54,846 bases of DNA from Prevotellaceae bacterium UBA4332 (GCA_002394365.1 DGTQ01000024.1:32362-87207); one strand, 5' to 3'. Counted from the first letter of the stretch, positions 42,293 through 51,272 are shown. Numbers and translations are program-made. The notes: a model not told the origin generated them from the sequence alone.

Positions 42293-42679
42293 ATGATAGC
42301 AACAAGGAATCAAGACAATAAGAAGCACGGAGGCAGACCAACCGTTGCCGATGGCAAACGGCTGTCAAAGGCAGTCACGGTCAAGTTCTCCAAGAAGGAC
42401 TACGAGATATTGAGGACAAGGAGCAAAAAGGCGAACAGGAGGATGGCAGAGTATATCAGAGAGTCGGCCTTACAGTCTAAGGTCGTGCAGCCCTGTACTG
42501 AGGCAGACATAAAAGAGTATCGTACATTGGTAGGCATGGCAAACAACCTCAACCAACTGACAAAGATGGCTCATCAGGACGGCATCATCTACTTATACTC
42601 ACCACTGGTTAGCCTGCTTGGAGAGATTACCAATACCATCAGAGAGTATAAACAAGGCACTAACAAGAAGAAAAAATAA
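42293..42679 (+). CDS. mobC: Mobilisation accessory protein MobC
   Basis: 128 residues. A basic N-terminus and a ribbon-helix-helix region (RLSKAVTVKFSKKDYEILRTRSKKANRRMAEYIRESAL), then LVGMANNLNQLTKMAHQDG, the typical MobC C-terminal motif. It recruits or helps the relaxase at oriT. Ends 11 bases before the relaxase. Confidence 0.88.
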   Translation: MIATRNQDNKKHGGRPTVADGKRLSKAVTVKFSKKDYEILRTRSKKANRRMAEYIRESALQSKVVQPCTEADIKEYRTLVGMANNLNQLTKMAHQDGIIYLYSPLVSLLGEITNTIREYKQGTNKKKK

Positions 42680-42690
42680 TAGGAAAAATC

Positions 42691-43635
42691 ATGAAGGTAG
42701 CATCTTTTAGCAGATGCGTCCACTATGTGACAGGTAAGGAGGAAGCAAGAATCCTTGCCTCAGATGGTGTATTGCTGACTTCGACACATGACATCATCGA
42801 CAGCTTTGAGTTCCAAAGGCAGATGAATCCCAGAATCTCAAAGCCTGTAGGCCATATCGCCTTGAGTTTTCTTCCAGAAGACAAGGACAAGTTGACCGAC
42901 GAGATGATGACGAAGATTGCAAAGGAGTACATGGAACTGATGGGCATCAAGGACACCCAGTTTCTTCTTGTGCGCCACTTCGACAATGGTAATCCCCACT
43001 GTCATCTGGTCTATAACCGCATCAACGACGAGGGTAAGACCATCACAGACCAGAATGATTTTAGGCGAAACGAACAGGTGACAAAACTGCTTAAGCGAAA
43101 GTATGGACTTACGTTTTCAAAGGGTAAAGGACGTACTAAAACCGAACGATTAAGGGGAACAGAGAAGACGAAATACGAGATATACCATGCCGTTGGTACA
43201 GGCTTACTGCGCTGCAAGTCATGGCCTGAGTTCGTGAATCACCTAAAAGCAAATGGCGTGGAAGTGGAACTTGTCATGAGACGGAATGCCAGCAAAGACC
43301 TGAAAGACTTACAGGGTATGCGCTTTAAGAAAGACGGCTATACTTTTAAGGCTTCACAAATCAGAAGGGGTCTGTCTTATGCGGCTATTTTGTCAAAATT
43401 GGATTCCAATGCAGAAAAGGAGCAGCAACGAACAATCAACAGCCAGGCACGTCTAATCCAGGCAGAACAGCCAAGAGAAGAGACTTATTCAGAGCCACAA
43501 AAGCATAACGAGCCGTCAATAGGAATACCGTCATTAGGATTGTTCGACACCACGAATCCCGTCTATGACCCAGCCGAAGAAGAGTTCAGAAGGCGAATGC
43601 AGAAGAAGAAAAAGAAGCGTGGGCCGAGACTATGA
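42691..43635 (+). CDS. mobA: MOBP-type relaxase (MobA/VirD2 family)
   Basis: Nicks oriT and leads the transferred strand. 314 residues. The three-His metal site is H96, H103, H105 (RHFDNGNPHCHLVYNRIND), and a candidate nucleophile Tyr lies in the N-terminal part (HYVTGKEEA). The usual C-terminal primase or helicase part is absent; the tail is basic (KKKKKRGPRL). No type IV secretion genes are in the window, so mobilisation would rely on another element. Confidence 0.9.
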   Translation: MKVASFSRCVHYVTGKEEARILASDGVLLTSTHDIIDSFEFQRQMNPRISKPVGHIALSFLPEDKDKLTDEMMTKIAKEYMELMGIKDTQFLLVRHFDNGNPHCHLVYNRINDEGKTITDQNDFRRNEQVTKLLKRKYGLTFSKGKGRTKTERLRGTEKTKYEIYHAVGTGLLRCKSWPEFVNHLKANGVEVELVMRRNASKDLKDLQGMRFKKDGYTFKASQIRRGLSYAAILSKLDSNAEKEQQRTINSQARLIQAEQPREETYSEPQKHNEPSIGIPSLGLFDTTNPVYDPAEEEFRRRMQKKKKKRGPRL

Positions 43636-43677
43636 AGGAAACGACGCAAAGTGCTTCAATAACCTATAACAAAAAGT

Positions 43678-43707
43678 TGCGGCAATAACCAATTGGCATT
43701 TGCCGCA
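43678..43707 (-). terminator. Terminator of mgsA
   Basis: 8-bp stem tgcggcaa/ttgccgca (43678-43685, 43700-43707); on the minus strand acttttt follows. It may also stop readthrough from the relaxase gene. Confidence 0.7.
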
Positions 43708-43734
43708 GCACTTTTAATGGCCTGCTTAATATAT

Positions 43735-44208
43735 CTACAATTTCCTGTTAGCATAATGCTGTATGCACTCAGGGTCTATACGAGTGTATGACTCGTTTCC
43801 AAGCAAGGTGGAGGTAAGCAGCATGTCTGCTGTAGTACGGTTAGTGGCAAAGGCAATATTGTAGAGCGAAGCCAGTCTGCTCAGGGCTGAAACATCGTTC
43901 TGATGACCCTGTACGGCAAGGTTGTCGCAGAAGAAAATCAGCATGTCTATCTTACCTTCGGCCAGCATGGCACCAATCTGCTGGTCGCCTCCCAACGGGC
44001 CACTCAACAGGCGTGTCACCTTGTCCTTGAACGGATATTCCGGTTCTTCCTCTGTTCCGAAAGCAAGCTCACTAATGAGTCTGCCTGTGGTACCAGTAGC
44101 GTAAAGATGGTGTTTTGAAAGCAGGTCGGCATTGAATCTGACCCAATCCAAAAGCTCATTCTTTCTTGAATCGTGTGCAACAAGTGCAATGTTTAATATC
44201 GCTTTCAT
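43735..44208 (-). CDS. mgsA: Methylglyoxal synthase
   Basis: Converts dihydroxyacetone phosphate to methylglyoxal and phosphate, a bypass used when phosphate is short. 157 residues from the ATG at 44208, with aaagg about 8 bases upstream; a TTG six bases earlier is less likely. VALVAHD near the N-terminus, YATGTTG, SGPLGGDQQIGA with the catalytic Asp, and the later His and Asp retained in GHQNDV. The usual WDPL sequence reads CDNL here. It has its own promoter (44281-44288) and terminator, so it is not part of the operon upstream. Confidence 0.92.
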   Translation of the reverse strand: MKAILNIALVAHDSRKNELLDWVRFNADLLSKHHLYATGTTGRLISELAFGTEEEPEYPFKDKVTRLLSGPLGGDQQIGAMLAEGKIDMLIFFCDNLAVQGHQNDVSALSRLASLYNIAFATNRTTADMLLTSTLLGNESYTRIDPECIQHYANRKL

Positions 44209-44280
44209 AGTCAATCCTTTCTTTTTAATTAAACAATCTTTTTACCTAAATCTAATACCTTTTCGGTATGTTATCCACTG

Positions 44281-44288
44281 CAAAGGTA
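44281..44288 (-). promoter_or_regulatory. -7 box of mgsA
   Basis: TACCTTTG on the minus strand, about 70 bases upstream of the mgsA ATG and downstream of the GATase stop at 44355. Confidence 0.6.
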
Positions 44289-44354
44289 GTGCTTTTAGCG
44301 GCGAATGTCAAGTGAATTTCATTGATTCCAGGCTTGAAACACGCTTTTCTTGGC

Positions 44355-45074
44355 TTATGTCAAGTTAAAGAAGTTAAGAATATACTGTGCAACCATACGA
44401 CCTTGGTGGTTCCAGCGCTGAATGGATTTTATGGCCTCATTCTTGACGTGTTCATCCTCATCTTGCGCGTGGTTCCTGATTAAATGAAGTTCGTATTCTG
44501 ACGTAAATTCCGGGTGTCCTTGAAAGGTCAGGATATGGTGACCTATGCGGAATCCCTCATGTCGGCAAAAAACGTTGTGGGCAATAACAATGGCACCAGG
44601 AGGAAGAACAGTTACTTGGTCATGATGATTATACAAGAGGCGCAGTCGACCATTTGGGAAATATTGATGCATGATTTCGTCTGTGATGACAGATTCACGA
44701 ATACCAATACCCCAACCTCCGGCATACCGCTTGACCTCGCCTCCTAACGCTTGTGCAATGACCTGATGCCCAAAGCAAATCCCAATCAGTTTGATATTGA
44801 GTGAAGCTACATCTCTAATCCACTGAATGAGTTCCAGAATCCAAGGGTCATCATCGTAAGCGGAACTGTTACTTCCTGTAATCAGATACAACTCGTCTTT
44901 CTCCAGTTCCTTGGGTAAGACACCCGCCATTACGGGAAACACCTCGAACTCTAAGGAACCGTCAACAGCACGGAACATTTCCCTAAACATTGACGCATAA
45001 GAGGGAATCTCTGGCGGTAAAAGTCCAGGGAATGTGTCACACAACAATATATTAATCTTCTGTCTTTTCATCAT
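44355..45074 (-). CDS. Class I glutamine amidotransferase-like hydrolase
   Basis: 239 residues. Nucleophile C100 in GICFGHQ, with the His-Glu of the triad in FQGHPEF. It has no synthase domain, so it probably acts alone, like gamma-glutamyl peptidases and GMP-synthase-like hydrolases, on gamma-glutamyl bonds (specific substrate inferred, not shown). The start ATG at 45074 overlaps the korB stop codon as ATGA, so it is coupled to the operon and is its ninth gene. The longer frame to 45086 would begin inside korB. Not guaA: the PPase domain is missing. Confidence 0.82.
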   Translation of the reverse strand: MMKRQKINILLCDTFPGLLPPEIPSYASMFREMFRAVDGSLEFEVFPVMAGVLPKELEKDELYLITGSNSSAYDDDPWILELIQWIRDVASLNIKLIGICFGHQVIAQALGGEVKRYAGGWGIGIRESVITDEIMHQYFPNGRLRLLYNHHDQVTVLPPGAIVIAHNVFCRHEGFRIGHHILTFQGHPEFTSEYELHLIRNHAQDEDEHVKNEAIKSIQRWNHQGRMVAQYILNFFNLT

Positions 45075-46078
45075 CTTACAACCCATATGTCGTTGGTCTC
45101 CAGAAGTTCTGAGAAATTATGATACTTCTTCTGACTGCTGACCTCCTGAATCTGAGCCTGCACACAGTCGTCGTATGTAGGAGCATCTACATCACGGATG
45201 ACACCAAGGGCAATAGGGAATCCGTCACCATTACCCATCAGGGCAAGTTTCAACTGCAAGGTATTATCCTCACAATGAGCGTCATGAACAAGGACATCGT
45301 CTAAGGTATAGCCATCCTTACCAATCTCAACAACCTTCAGACCGAAACCTTGCTGCACAAGACCGAACTCATTGTTTTCACCAAATACTAGTTTCTCGCC
45401 ATGATGAACGTAAATGGCATTCTTCTTACGACCTTCCTTGTTGTAAACACTCTCATGTGTGCCATCATTAAAGATGACACAGTTCTGCAGAATCTCACAA
45501 ACAGCAGCGCCTTTGTGCTCATAGGCAGCTTTTAAGATTTCCACAGTACCTTGGGAATCAGTGGCAACAGCACGGGCAAAGAAATGTCCACGAGCACCGA
45601 AGCATAACTCTGCAGGACGGAAAGGATCCTCCACTGTACCATAAGGACTCGACTTAGAGACGAAGCCACGAGGAGAGGTTGGAGAATACTGTCCCTTGGT
45701 CAAACCGTAGATACGGTTGTTCAGCAAAATCATATTCAGATTAATATTACGACGATTGGCGTGGATAAAGTGATTACCACCAATAGCAAGTCCATCACCA
45801 TCACCACTAACCTGCCATACAGTCAGATTGGGGTTAGCTACCTTTGCGCCTGTCGCAATAGCAGCAGCACGACCGTGAATCGTATTCATACCATAGGTTG
45901 CCATATAGTGTGGCAGACGGCTGGAACAACCGATACCAGAAATAACGGCAGTATCATAAGGAGCAACACCTATTTCTGCCAATGCTTTATGCAGCGATGC
46001 CAGAAAGAAGTGGTCACCGCATCCCGGACACCAACGTGGCTGTCCTTTCTTATAATCTTGTGCTGTATATGTACTCAT
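45071..46078 (-). CDS. korB: 2-oxoacid:ferredoxin oxidoreductase, beta subunit (copy 2)
   Basis: 335 residues, close to copy 1 at 10684 along its entire length, with identical key motifs: WCPGCGDHF, GIGCSSR, GDGDGLAIGGNH, NRIYGLTKGQYSPTSP. Starts 4 bases after korA (copy 2) and its stop overlaps the GATase start. It is part of the amtB operon and so probably serves nitrogen-related 2-oxoglutarate supply. Not a recent exact duplicate: many synonymous and some residue differences. Confidence 0.93.
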   Translation of the reverse strand: MSTYTAQDYKKGQPRWCPGCGDHFFLASLHKALAEIGVAPYDTAVISGIGCSSRLPHYMATYGMNTIHGRAAAIATGAKVANPNLTVWQVSGDGDGLAIGGNHFIHANRRNINLNMILLNNRIYGLTKGQYSPTSPRGFVSKSSPYGTVEDPFRPAELCFGARGHFFARAVATDSQGTVEILKAAYEHKGAAVCEILQNCVIFNDGTHESVYNKEGRKKNAIYVHHGEKLVFGENNEFGLVQQGFGLKVVEIGKDGYTLDDVLVHDAHCEDNTLQLKLALMGNGDGFPIALGVIRDVDAPTYDDCVQAQIQEVSSQKKYHNFSELLETNDIWVVR

Positions 46079-46082
46079 AGCT

Positions 46083-47933
46083 TTACTTCTTTAAAATGTC
46101 CTCAAATGCGTTGACTAACTCTTCCACTACGAATGGCTGACCCTTCACTTGATTAAACTGCTCAGGCGTGAAGTGATCCACTTTCATACGCAGGTAGGCG
46201 GCAAGTTGTCCCATATTCTGCTCAGCAACGACCACCTTCTTATAACGAGAGAGCACTTCTGCCGTGTTCTTGGGCAGTGGGTTCAAGTACTTAAAGTGGG
46301 TCTGTGCCACCTTATAGCCCTTGGTACGGAGCTCGTCCATCGCAGAATGCAGATGACCATAGGTTGAACCAAAGCCTACTACGAGTAAATCAGCATCTTT
46401 CACATCACCCTCTACTTCCAAGTCAGGTACCTGAATATTAGCAATCTTCTGCTGGCGTAGACGAGTCATCAAATCGTGATTCTCAGGATTCGTTGAGATA
46501 GCACCAGTCTCTGAGTCTTTCTCCAGACCGCCAAGGATATGGGTGAATCCCTCACGACCAGGAACAGCCCAATAGCGAGTTCCGTTTTCTGCACGCATAT
46601 AAGGTGTCCACTTCCCCTTCAACTCCTCTGGAACGTATGGAGGATTGATGGCATCAAGCTTGGTTATCTCTGGCAGTTTAAAGGCACCAGAACCATTGGC
46701 AATATAAGCATCGGTGAGAAGTACTACCGGAGTCATATGCTCTAATGCCATCTTACATGCTTGGTAGGCTGCGTCGAAACAGTCGGCAGGACTCGTAGCT
46801 GCCAGCACAGGCATCGGGCTCTCACCATTACGCCCAAAAAGCACTTGCAGAAGGTCTGTCTGTTCTGACTTTGTAGGAAGACCCGTAGCAGGACCGCCAC
46901 GCTGTACGTCAAGTACCACCAAAGGCAATTCCATAATCACTGCAAGATTCATCGCCTCAGACTTCAGACAGATACCAGGACCTGAGGTAGATGTCACACC
47001 TAAGGCTCCTGCAAAAGAGGCTCCTAAGGCAGAGGCACATCCACTGATCTCATCCTCACACTGAACAGTTGTCACACCTAATGACTTGTGCTTAGACAAC
47101 TCATGCAGCACATCTGTTGCAGGTGTTATAGGATAAGAACCTAAGTAAAGCTTCAGACCCGCTTTCTCGGCGGCTGCGATAAAGCCATAGGCTGTCGCCT
47201 TGTTACCAGTGATATCCATATAGCGACCAGGCTCTTTCTCCTTAGTCTCGATACGATATACGTTCATCGCTGAGGAATGGGTATTATGTCCATAGTCGTA
47301 ACCAGCCTGAACGACCTTGATGTTATTCTCTGCAATAGCGGGTATCTTAGCGAATTTCTCACGAAGGAAGTTAGCGACCAGAGAGAGATCACGGTCAAAG
47401 AGCCAGCAAACCAGTCCGAGAGCGAACATATTACGGCACTTCAAGACTGCTTTATTGTCCATTCCTGTATCTGCAAGACAATCCTTCACCATGGTTGTCA
47501 ATGGACACTGGATGACACGGTCTGGGTCAATACCCATCTCACCCAGATAGTCCTCTGTCTGGAACTGCGCTTTCTTCAAGTCATTAGGACCGAAAGAGTC
47601 AGTATCAATAATGATGGTTGCCTGCGGCTTTGAATACTTCAGCTGTGTCTTCAAGGCTGCAGCATTCATTGCCACCAACACATCACACTTGTCACCAGGG
47701 GTATAAACCTTTCCTGCACCAATATGCACTTGGAAACCACTGACACCTGTCAGAGAACCATGCGGGGCACGGATATCAGCAGGATAGTCGGGGAACGTGG
47801 AAATACCATTACCAACGGTGGCACTCACAGTAGAGAAGATGTTACCGGCCAACTGCATACCGTCGCCAGAATCACCAGAGAAACGAACGACCACTTGGTC
47901 AAGCTCTTTTATTTCAAATTTTTCATTCATCAT
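46083..47933 (-). CDS. korA: 2-oxoacid:ferredoxin oxidoreductase, alpha subunit with gamma domain (copy 2)
   Basis: 616 residues with the same fusion as copy 1: gamma domain (VVRFSGDSGDGMQLAGN at about 14) and alpha domain (LGSYPITPATDVLHELSKHKSLG, TSTSGPGICLKSEAMNLA). 9 bases after the preceding AstE-like gene. Motifs are intact, so it is presumed functional. Together with korB copy 2 it makes a second complete enzyme in the genome, placed in a nitrogen operon. Confidence 0.93.
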   Translation of the reverse strand: MMNEKFEIKELDQVVVRFSGDSGDGMQLAGNIFSTVSATVGNGISTFPDYPADIRAPHGSLTGVSGFQVHIGAGKVYTPGDKCDVLVAMNAAALKTQLKYSKPQATIIIDTDSFGPNDLKKAQFQTEDYLGEMGIDPDRVIQCPLTTMVKDCLADTGMDNKAVLKCRNMFALGLVCWLFDRDLSLVANFLREKFAKIPAIAENNIKVVQAGYDYGHNTHSSAMNVYRIETKEKEPGRYMDITGNKATAYGFIAAAEKAGLKLYLGSYPITPATDVLHELSKHKSLGVTTVQCEDEISGCASALGASFAGALGVTSTSGPGICLKSEAMNLAVIMELPLVVLDVQRGGPATGLPTKSEQTDLLQVLFGRNGESPMPVLAATSPADCFDAAYQACKMALEHMTPVVLLTDAYIANGSGAFKLPEITKLDAINPPYVPEELKGKWTPYMRAENGTRYWAVPGREGFTHILGGLEKDSETGAISTNPENHDLMTRLRQQKIANIQVPDLEVEGDVKDADLLVVGFGSTYGHLHSAMDELRTKGYKVAQTHFKYLNPLPKNTAEVLSRYKKVVVAEQNMGQLAAYLRMKVDHFTPEQFNQVKGQPFVVEELVNAFEDILKK

Positions 47934-47942
47934 TATTAAATA

Positions 47943-48872
47943 TTAAAGTGTATGTATCATAAATAGCAATGCATTCTGTAGGACGACGGGACGGTTGTGG
48001 GCGAAGAACACAGTGCCTTCGACTGTCGCTTTGACATCGTTGAGTATCTGCCCATTATAAGGGTCGATGATGTGAGCCAGTGACTCGCCAGGGAATACGC
48101 GACTACCTGCATTCACTAACCGATAGAAGATGCCTGCGTGACGAGCCTTTACGTGGAGGAGTTCTACCTCGTCGATGACGACAGATTCGTAGGCAGCACC
48201 CAAAGAGCCGTGACTAACTATGCCCATCCGTTGCATCATGCGCAGGATGGCATCGATGGTCTCGCCGCTGGTCTTCAGGTCGATCTGGTTGGTCTGTCCC
48301 GCATAGACGGAGAAAGCCCTGGTTGCCCAAAGTTGCCAGTTGTAGTTGAGCAGCGTGGTGTCAAACGGGCGCGGCTTGCAGATGGTGACATACTTCATGC
48401 CGAAGAGCCTGGCAGTCTCAACATCCTCATAGCCCGTCTTCAGCATCCGCACATGGGGGATGAAGTCGCCAGGCACATAATAACTGGCCAGTTGCAGGCC
48501 ATATTCAAAACCATTGAGGGCTGTGAAGATGGCAGCGGCAATGCGCTGGGTGGTCTCCCCCTGGTCGTAGCCGGGAAACATACGGTTGATATCCGTCGAG
48601 TCCATTGCCCAGAAACGGCGGCAGACATTCATCGAGAACGGATTACATGAGGGAATGACCAGCAGGCTATGGCCATCAACAATTTCACCACGCTGTTCCA
48701 TCATCGTCAGGCGGCTCACCAGTTGCGAACAGATGTACTGTTGCTGCACCTCGTCGCCACGCATGGCGCCCACAATAGCCAATGTCTTGGCTCCTTCACC
48801 AAACCGATAGCCCTGAATACGGAAATTATCGCGGTAGGGCGAGTTCATTTCAAATATAGTTTCTACTCTCAT
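47943..48872 (-). CDS. AstE/AspA-like protein with lost catalytic residues
   Basis: 309 residues, same length and fold pattern as the gene upstream, but the zinc His is Arg38 (GAMRGDE in place of GTHGDE), the second zinc His is Ala129 (QLASY in place of DIHSS) and the catalytic Glu of VVEMG is lost (segment SVYAG). Only E41 of the motif is kept. The C-terminal biotinyl-lipoyl-like beta domain (SRVFPGESLAHIIDPYNGQ) is intact. Probably a pseudoenzyme partner or regulator of the active copy. 23 bases after it. Confidence 0.8.
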   Translation of the reverse strand: MRVETIFEMNSPYRDNFRIQGYRFGEGAKTLAIVGAMRGDEVQQQYICSQLVSRLTMMEQRGEIVDGHSLLVIPSCNPFSMNVCRRFWAMDSTDINRMFPGYDQGETTQRIAAAIFTALNGFEYGLQLASYYVPGDFIPHVRMLKTGYEDVETARLFGMKYVTICKPRPFDTTLLNYNWQLWATRAFSVYAGQTNQIDLKTSGETIDAILRMMQRMGIVSHGSLGAAYESVVIDEVELLHVKARHAGIFYRLVNAGSRVFPGESLAHIIDPYNGQILNDVKATVEGTVFFAHNRPVVLQNALLFMIHTL

Positions 48873-48895
48873 AAAAATACTTCACTCTTCATTCT

Positions 48896-49825
48896 TTACT
48901 CTTCACTCCTAAAGATTCGCGCCATCAGCGAGCCTTCATAGACTATCGGGTAGGCACGAATGGTGAACAGATAGCCATCAATTGGAGAAATAACGTTACT
49001 GAGTACCTGGCCGCGAAGCGGATTGACAATCTGTCCGATGGTCTGACCGCGGCTGACGTTGATACCGCATTTCAGTTCTGTCAGGAATACGCCAGACGTC
49101 TCGGCATTGAGGAAAGTCACATAGTCGCCCTTGCAGACGATGGGTTTGGGCAAATCTGCACTGGCACTGCCTTTCCACATGCCCATGCGCATCATCAGAT
49201 GAAGGATGCCTTCTATCAACCGACGGCACATCTTATGGTTAATGCGCTGACCGACACCCATCTCCACCACCAGGCAGGGCGTACCGGTGGAATTGAGCGA
49301 GTGGGCCAGCGTTGCCTCCAATACAGTGGCAGCATCGTGAACCCAGATGAAATCCATGCCTAGCCATTCGGCAAATGGCATGAGCCATTCGGCATTCTGT
49401 ATATTGATGCGTACCTGGGGTGTCTCCCGCAGATAGAGATTGCTGGAATGGATGTCGATGACCATATCAGCCCCCTTGATGTCCTCGATGATGGCATGAG
49501 CGGTCTGTTCTGCCATCGTGCCTTGTGGGTCACCGGGAAAGATGCGGTTCATGTCGAGGTCGAAATTGGGAATACCCCGCTGGATGGTGTCGATGCCCAG
49601 AGGATTCAATGCCGGATAAATTTCCAGCGTTCCACAGAGCAAGTCGGGATGCTCTCCTACGATGCGTGCCAGTTCGTAGCACACCATCTGCCCCTCGAGT
49701 TCGTCGCCGTGAGTACCTGTAACCACACAGAAGCGGAGACCTTCCTTACCGTTCTGTATGACATTCTTACGGATGCGGAACTGTTCATCGACAGGCAGTT
49801 CCGTGGATACTATTGTCTTAATCAT
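48896..49825 (-). CDS. AstE/AspA-type zinc carboxypeptidase/deacylase, active-site intact
   Basis: 309 residues, M14-like fold of succinylglutamate desuccinylase/aspartoacylase. Zinc ligands H39 and E42 (GTHGDE) and H126 (DIHSS), catalytic E188 (CLVVEMG), all in place; Arg of the substrate clamp in NRIFPGDPQG. The C-terminal beta domain reads RGQTIGQIVNPLRGQVL. It could cleave an N-acyl or peptide amide bond on an acidic amino acid. The start ATG overlaps the transglutaminase stop by 4 bases. True AstE sits in arginine catabolism, but no other ast gene is present. Confidence 0.85.
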   Translation of the reverse strand: MIKTIVSTELPVDEQFRIRKNVIQNGKEGLRFCVVTGTHGDELEGQMVCYELARIVGEHPDLLCGTLEIYPALNPLGIDTIQRGIPNFDLDMNRIFPGDPQGTMAEQTAHAIIEDIKGADMVIDIHSSNLYLRETPQVRINIQNAEWLMPFAEWLGMDFIWVHDAATVLEATLAHSLNSTGTPCLVVEMGVGQRINHKMCRRLIEGILHLMMRMGMWKGSASADLPKPIVCKGDYVTFLNAETSGVFLTELKCGINVSRGQTIGQIVNPLRGQVLSNVISPIDGYLFTIRAYPIVYEGSLMARIFRSEE

Positions 49826-50577
49826 ATCTCATGTAATGTAACGTGAATCGTGGTTTGCTGACTGGCCTGACCTGTGTACATGCCACGGCTGACGGAGCAG
49901 TCGCGGGCATCGCGCCCGTGGGCCAGTTTGACGTAGCCGTTGCTGATGCGGCAGTTGTGGGTGGGGTCGAAGCCCAGCCAGTTGTAGCCGTCGAAAATTT
50001 CAACCCAGGCATGGGTCTCCCCCTCGCCCACAAGGAATCCGTTGACGTAGCGGGCAGGAATGCCTTGCCTTCGGCAGAGGGCTATCATGAGGTGGGCAAA
50101 GTCCTGGCATACGCCTTGACGCGACTGCATCACTTCTGCCGCCGTGGTCTCTATTGTGGTGGCCTGTGGCTGATACGCAATGTTCTCATTAATCCATTGG
50201 CAGATGTCATAAGCGGCTTGGATGCTGTTTTCACTAATATCCGTAATCCCGTCTCCAATTGTAGTAAATGGTGTGGGCTGACGGTAGAGGAGCAGGTTCT
50301 CGCCGCGATACTTGACCAGATAGGTGTCGGTGGTAACGATGCCCATGCTGACATAGGCGAATACGGTGTGCGGCTCGGTGGTCCCGCCAAAGAGAATGCG
50401 GTTATAAAACGCATCGCTGCCAGCTTGCAGCCAGTAACTGGGTGACATGACCAGATGTTCCTGCTCCACTGTCTGGCAGGTATTGCCGACTGGTTGGCAG
50501 CGGAGCATGACGGCATGGGCTGGAACTGACTCGGAGAACTCGACCACTGTCTGATAGTTATACAGATAGCGTTTCAC
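49822..50577 (-). CDS. Transglutaminase-like cysteine protease
   Basis: 251 residues. N-terminal beta domain (about 1-120) and papain-like domain with C157 (SRQGVCQDFAHL), H189 (GETHAWVEI) and D204 (GFDPTHN), a complete triad. It belongs to the COG1305-type family that is regularly found with ATP-grasp and alpha-E proteins. Expected role: peptide or amide hydrolysis, or transfer to an amine. The start overlaps the alpha-E stop by 4 bases. Confidence 0.88.
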   Translation of the reverse strand: MKRYLYNYQTVVEFSESVPAHAVMLRCQPVGNTCQTVEQEHLVMSPSYWLQAGSDAFYNRILFGGTTEPHTVFAYVSMGIVTTDTYLVKYRGENLLLYRQPTPFTTIGDGITDISENSIQAAYDICQWINENIAYQPQATTIETTAAEVMQSRQGVCQDFAHLMIALCRRQGIPARYVNGFLVGEGETHAWVEIFDGYNWLGFDPTHNCRISNGYVKLAHGRDARDCSVSRGMYTGQASQQTTIHVTLHEI

Positions 50578-51272
50578 ACTCTGACCAGTTGGTTGATAAA
50601 CTTCAGCAGTTTGTTCTTGTATTCCACATCATTGAGATTGAAACGCTCCTCGATAATGAGACTGTTGAGTTGCCCCTCGATGTGGTCGTCGACGATTGTA
50701 GAAATCTGACGGATGTAGCGTTTCAGTGAGTCGTAGGCCAGTGCCACCCGCTCGTAGGGATAGTCGAAACGCAGTAGCATGTCGAGATTCTCCACATTGC
50801 GCCCAATCATCATGATATAGAGTGCCTTATGGTTGCGCAGACGCTGCTCTGCAGAGCCCCAAAACGCCAACGACCAGTCGATGACGGGTTGCAGGGCTGT
50901 GATGTTCATTTCGTGCCGCTCCTTGCACTCTTTCATCAGTGCCACACTCATCTCCAGATAACTGAGGGTTTCGCTCATGATGTTTTCGCGCAGGAGGATG
51001 GCATTATCCTTGGCCTTGACCTGTGCCGCCATCACCGAAGCGATGTTGTCTTCGTCGTACATCATGCCGAAGGTGAATTCTTCACTCGACTGATAGACAC
51101 CGTTGACATCGAGACGTGTCCATAGTAAGGAATAGTCTTCCAGTTCTCCGTCGATCATCTTGTCGTAACACTTACGCAGCAAATGCAGCGTGATATACAC
51201 TCTCTCTTCATAGCGCCCCAGCCAGTAGAGGCTGTTCGCCTTGGTTGCTGATATCAAATTTTTCTGTGTCAT
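50574..51272 (-). CDS. Alpha-E domain protein
   Basis: 232 residues from the ATG at 51272 (MTQKNLISATKANSLYWLGRYEERV). All-helical, with the SLYWLGRYxER signature of the alpha-E (DUF403) family at the start and ALAYDSLKRYIRQISTIV later. Function unknown; these proteins always accompany the ATP-grasp and transglutaminase enzymes. 23 bases after the ATP-grasp stop. The longer frame (51314) overlaps that gene and is less likely. Confidence 0.88.
   Translation of the reverse strand: MTQKNLISATKANSLYWLGRYEERVYITLHLLRKCYDKMIDGELEDYSLLWTRLDVNGVYQSSEEFTFGMMYDEDNIASVMAAQVKAKDNAILLRENIMSETLSYLEMSVALMKECKERHEMNITALQPVIDWSLAFWGSAEQRLRNHKALYIMMIGRNVENLDMLLRFDYPYERVALAYDSLKRYIRQISTIVDDHIEGQLNSLIIEERFNLNDVEYKNKLLKFINQLVRV

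Noticed and set aside
44355..45074. GMP synthase
   Set aside because: Only the GATase domain is present; the ATP-pyrophosphatase and dimerisation domains are missing.
48896..49825. Arginine succinyltransferase pathway gene astE
   Set aside because: No astA, B, C or D in the neighbourhood; fold similarity alone does not give that function.
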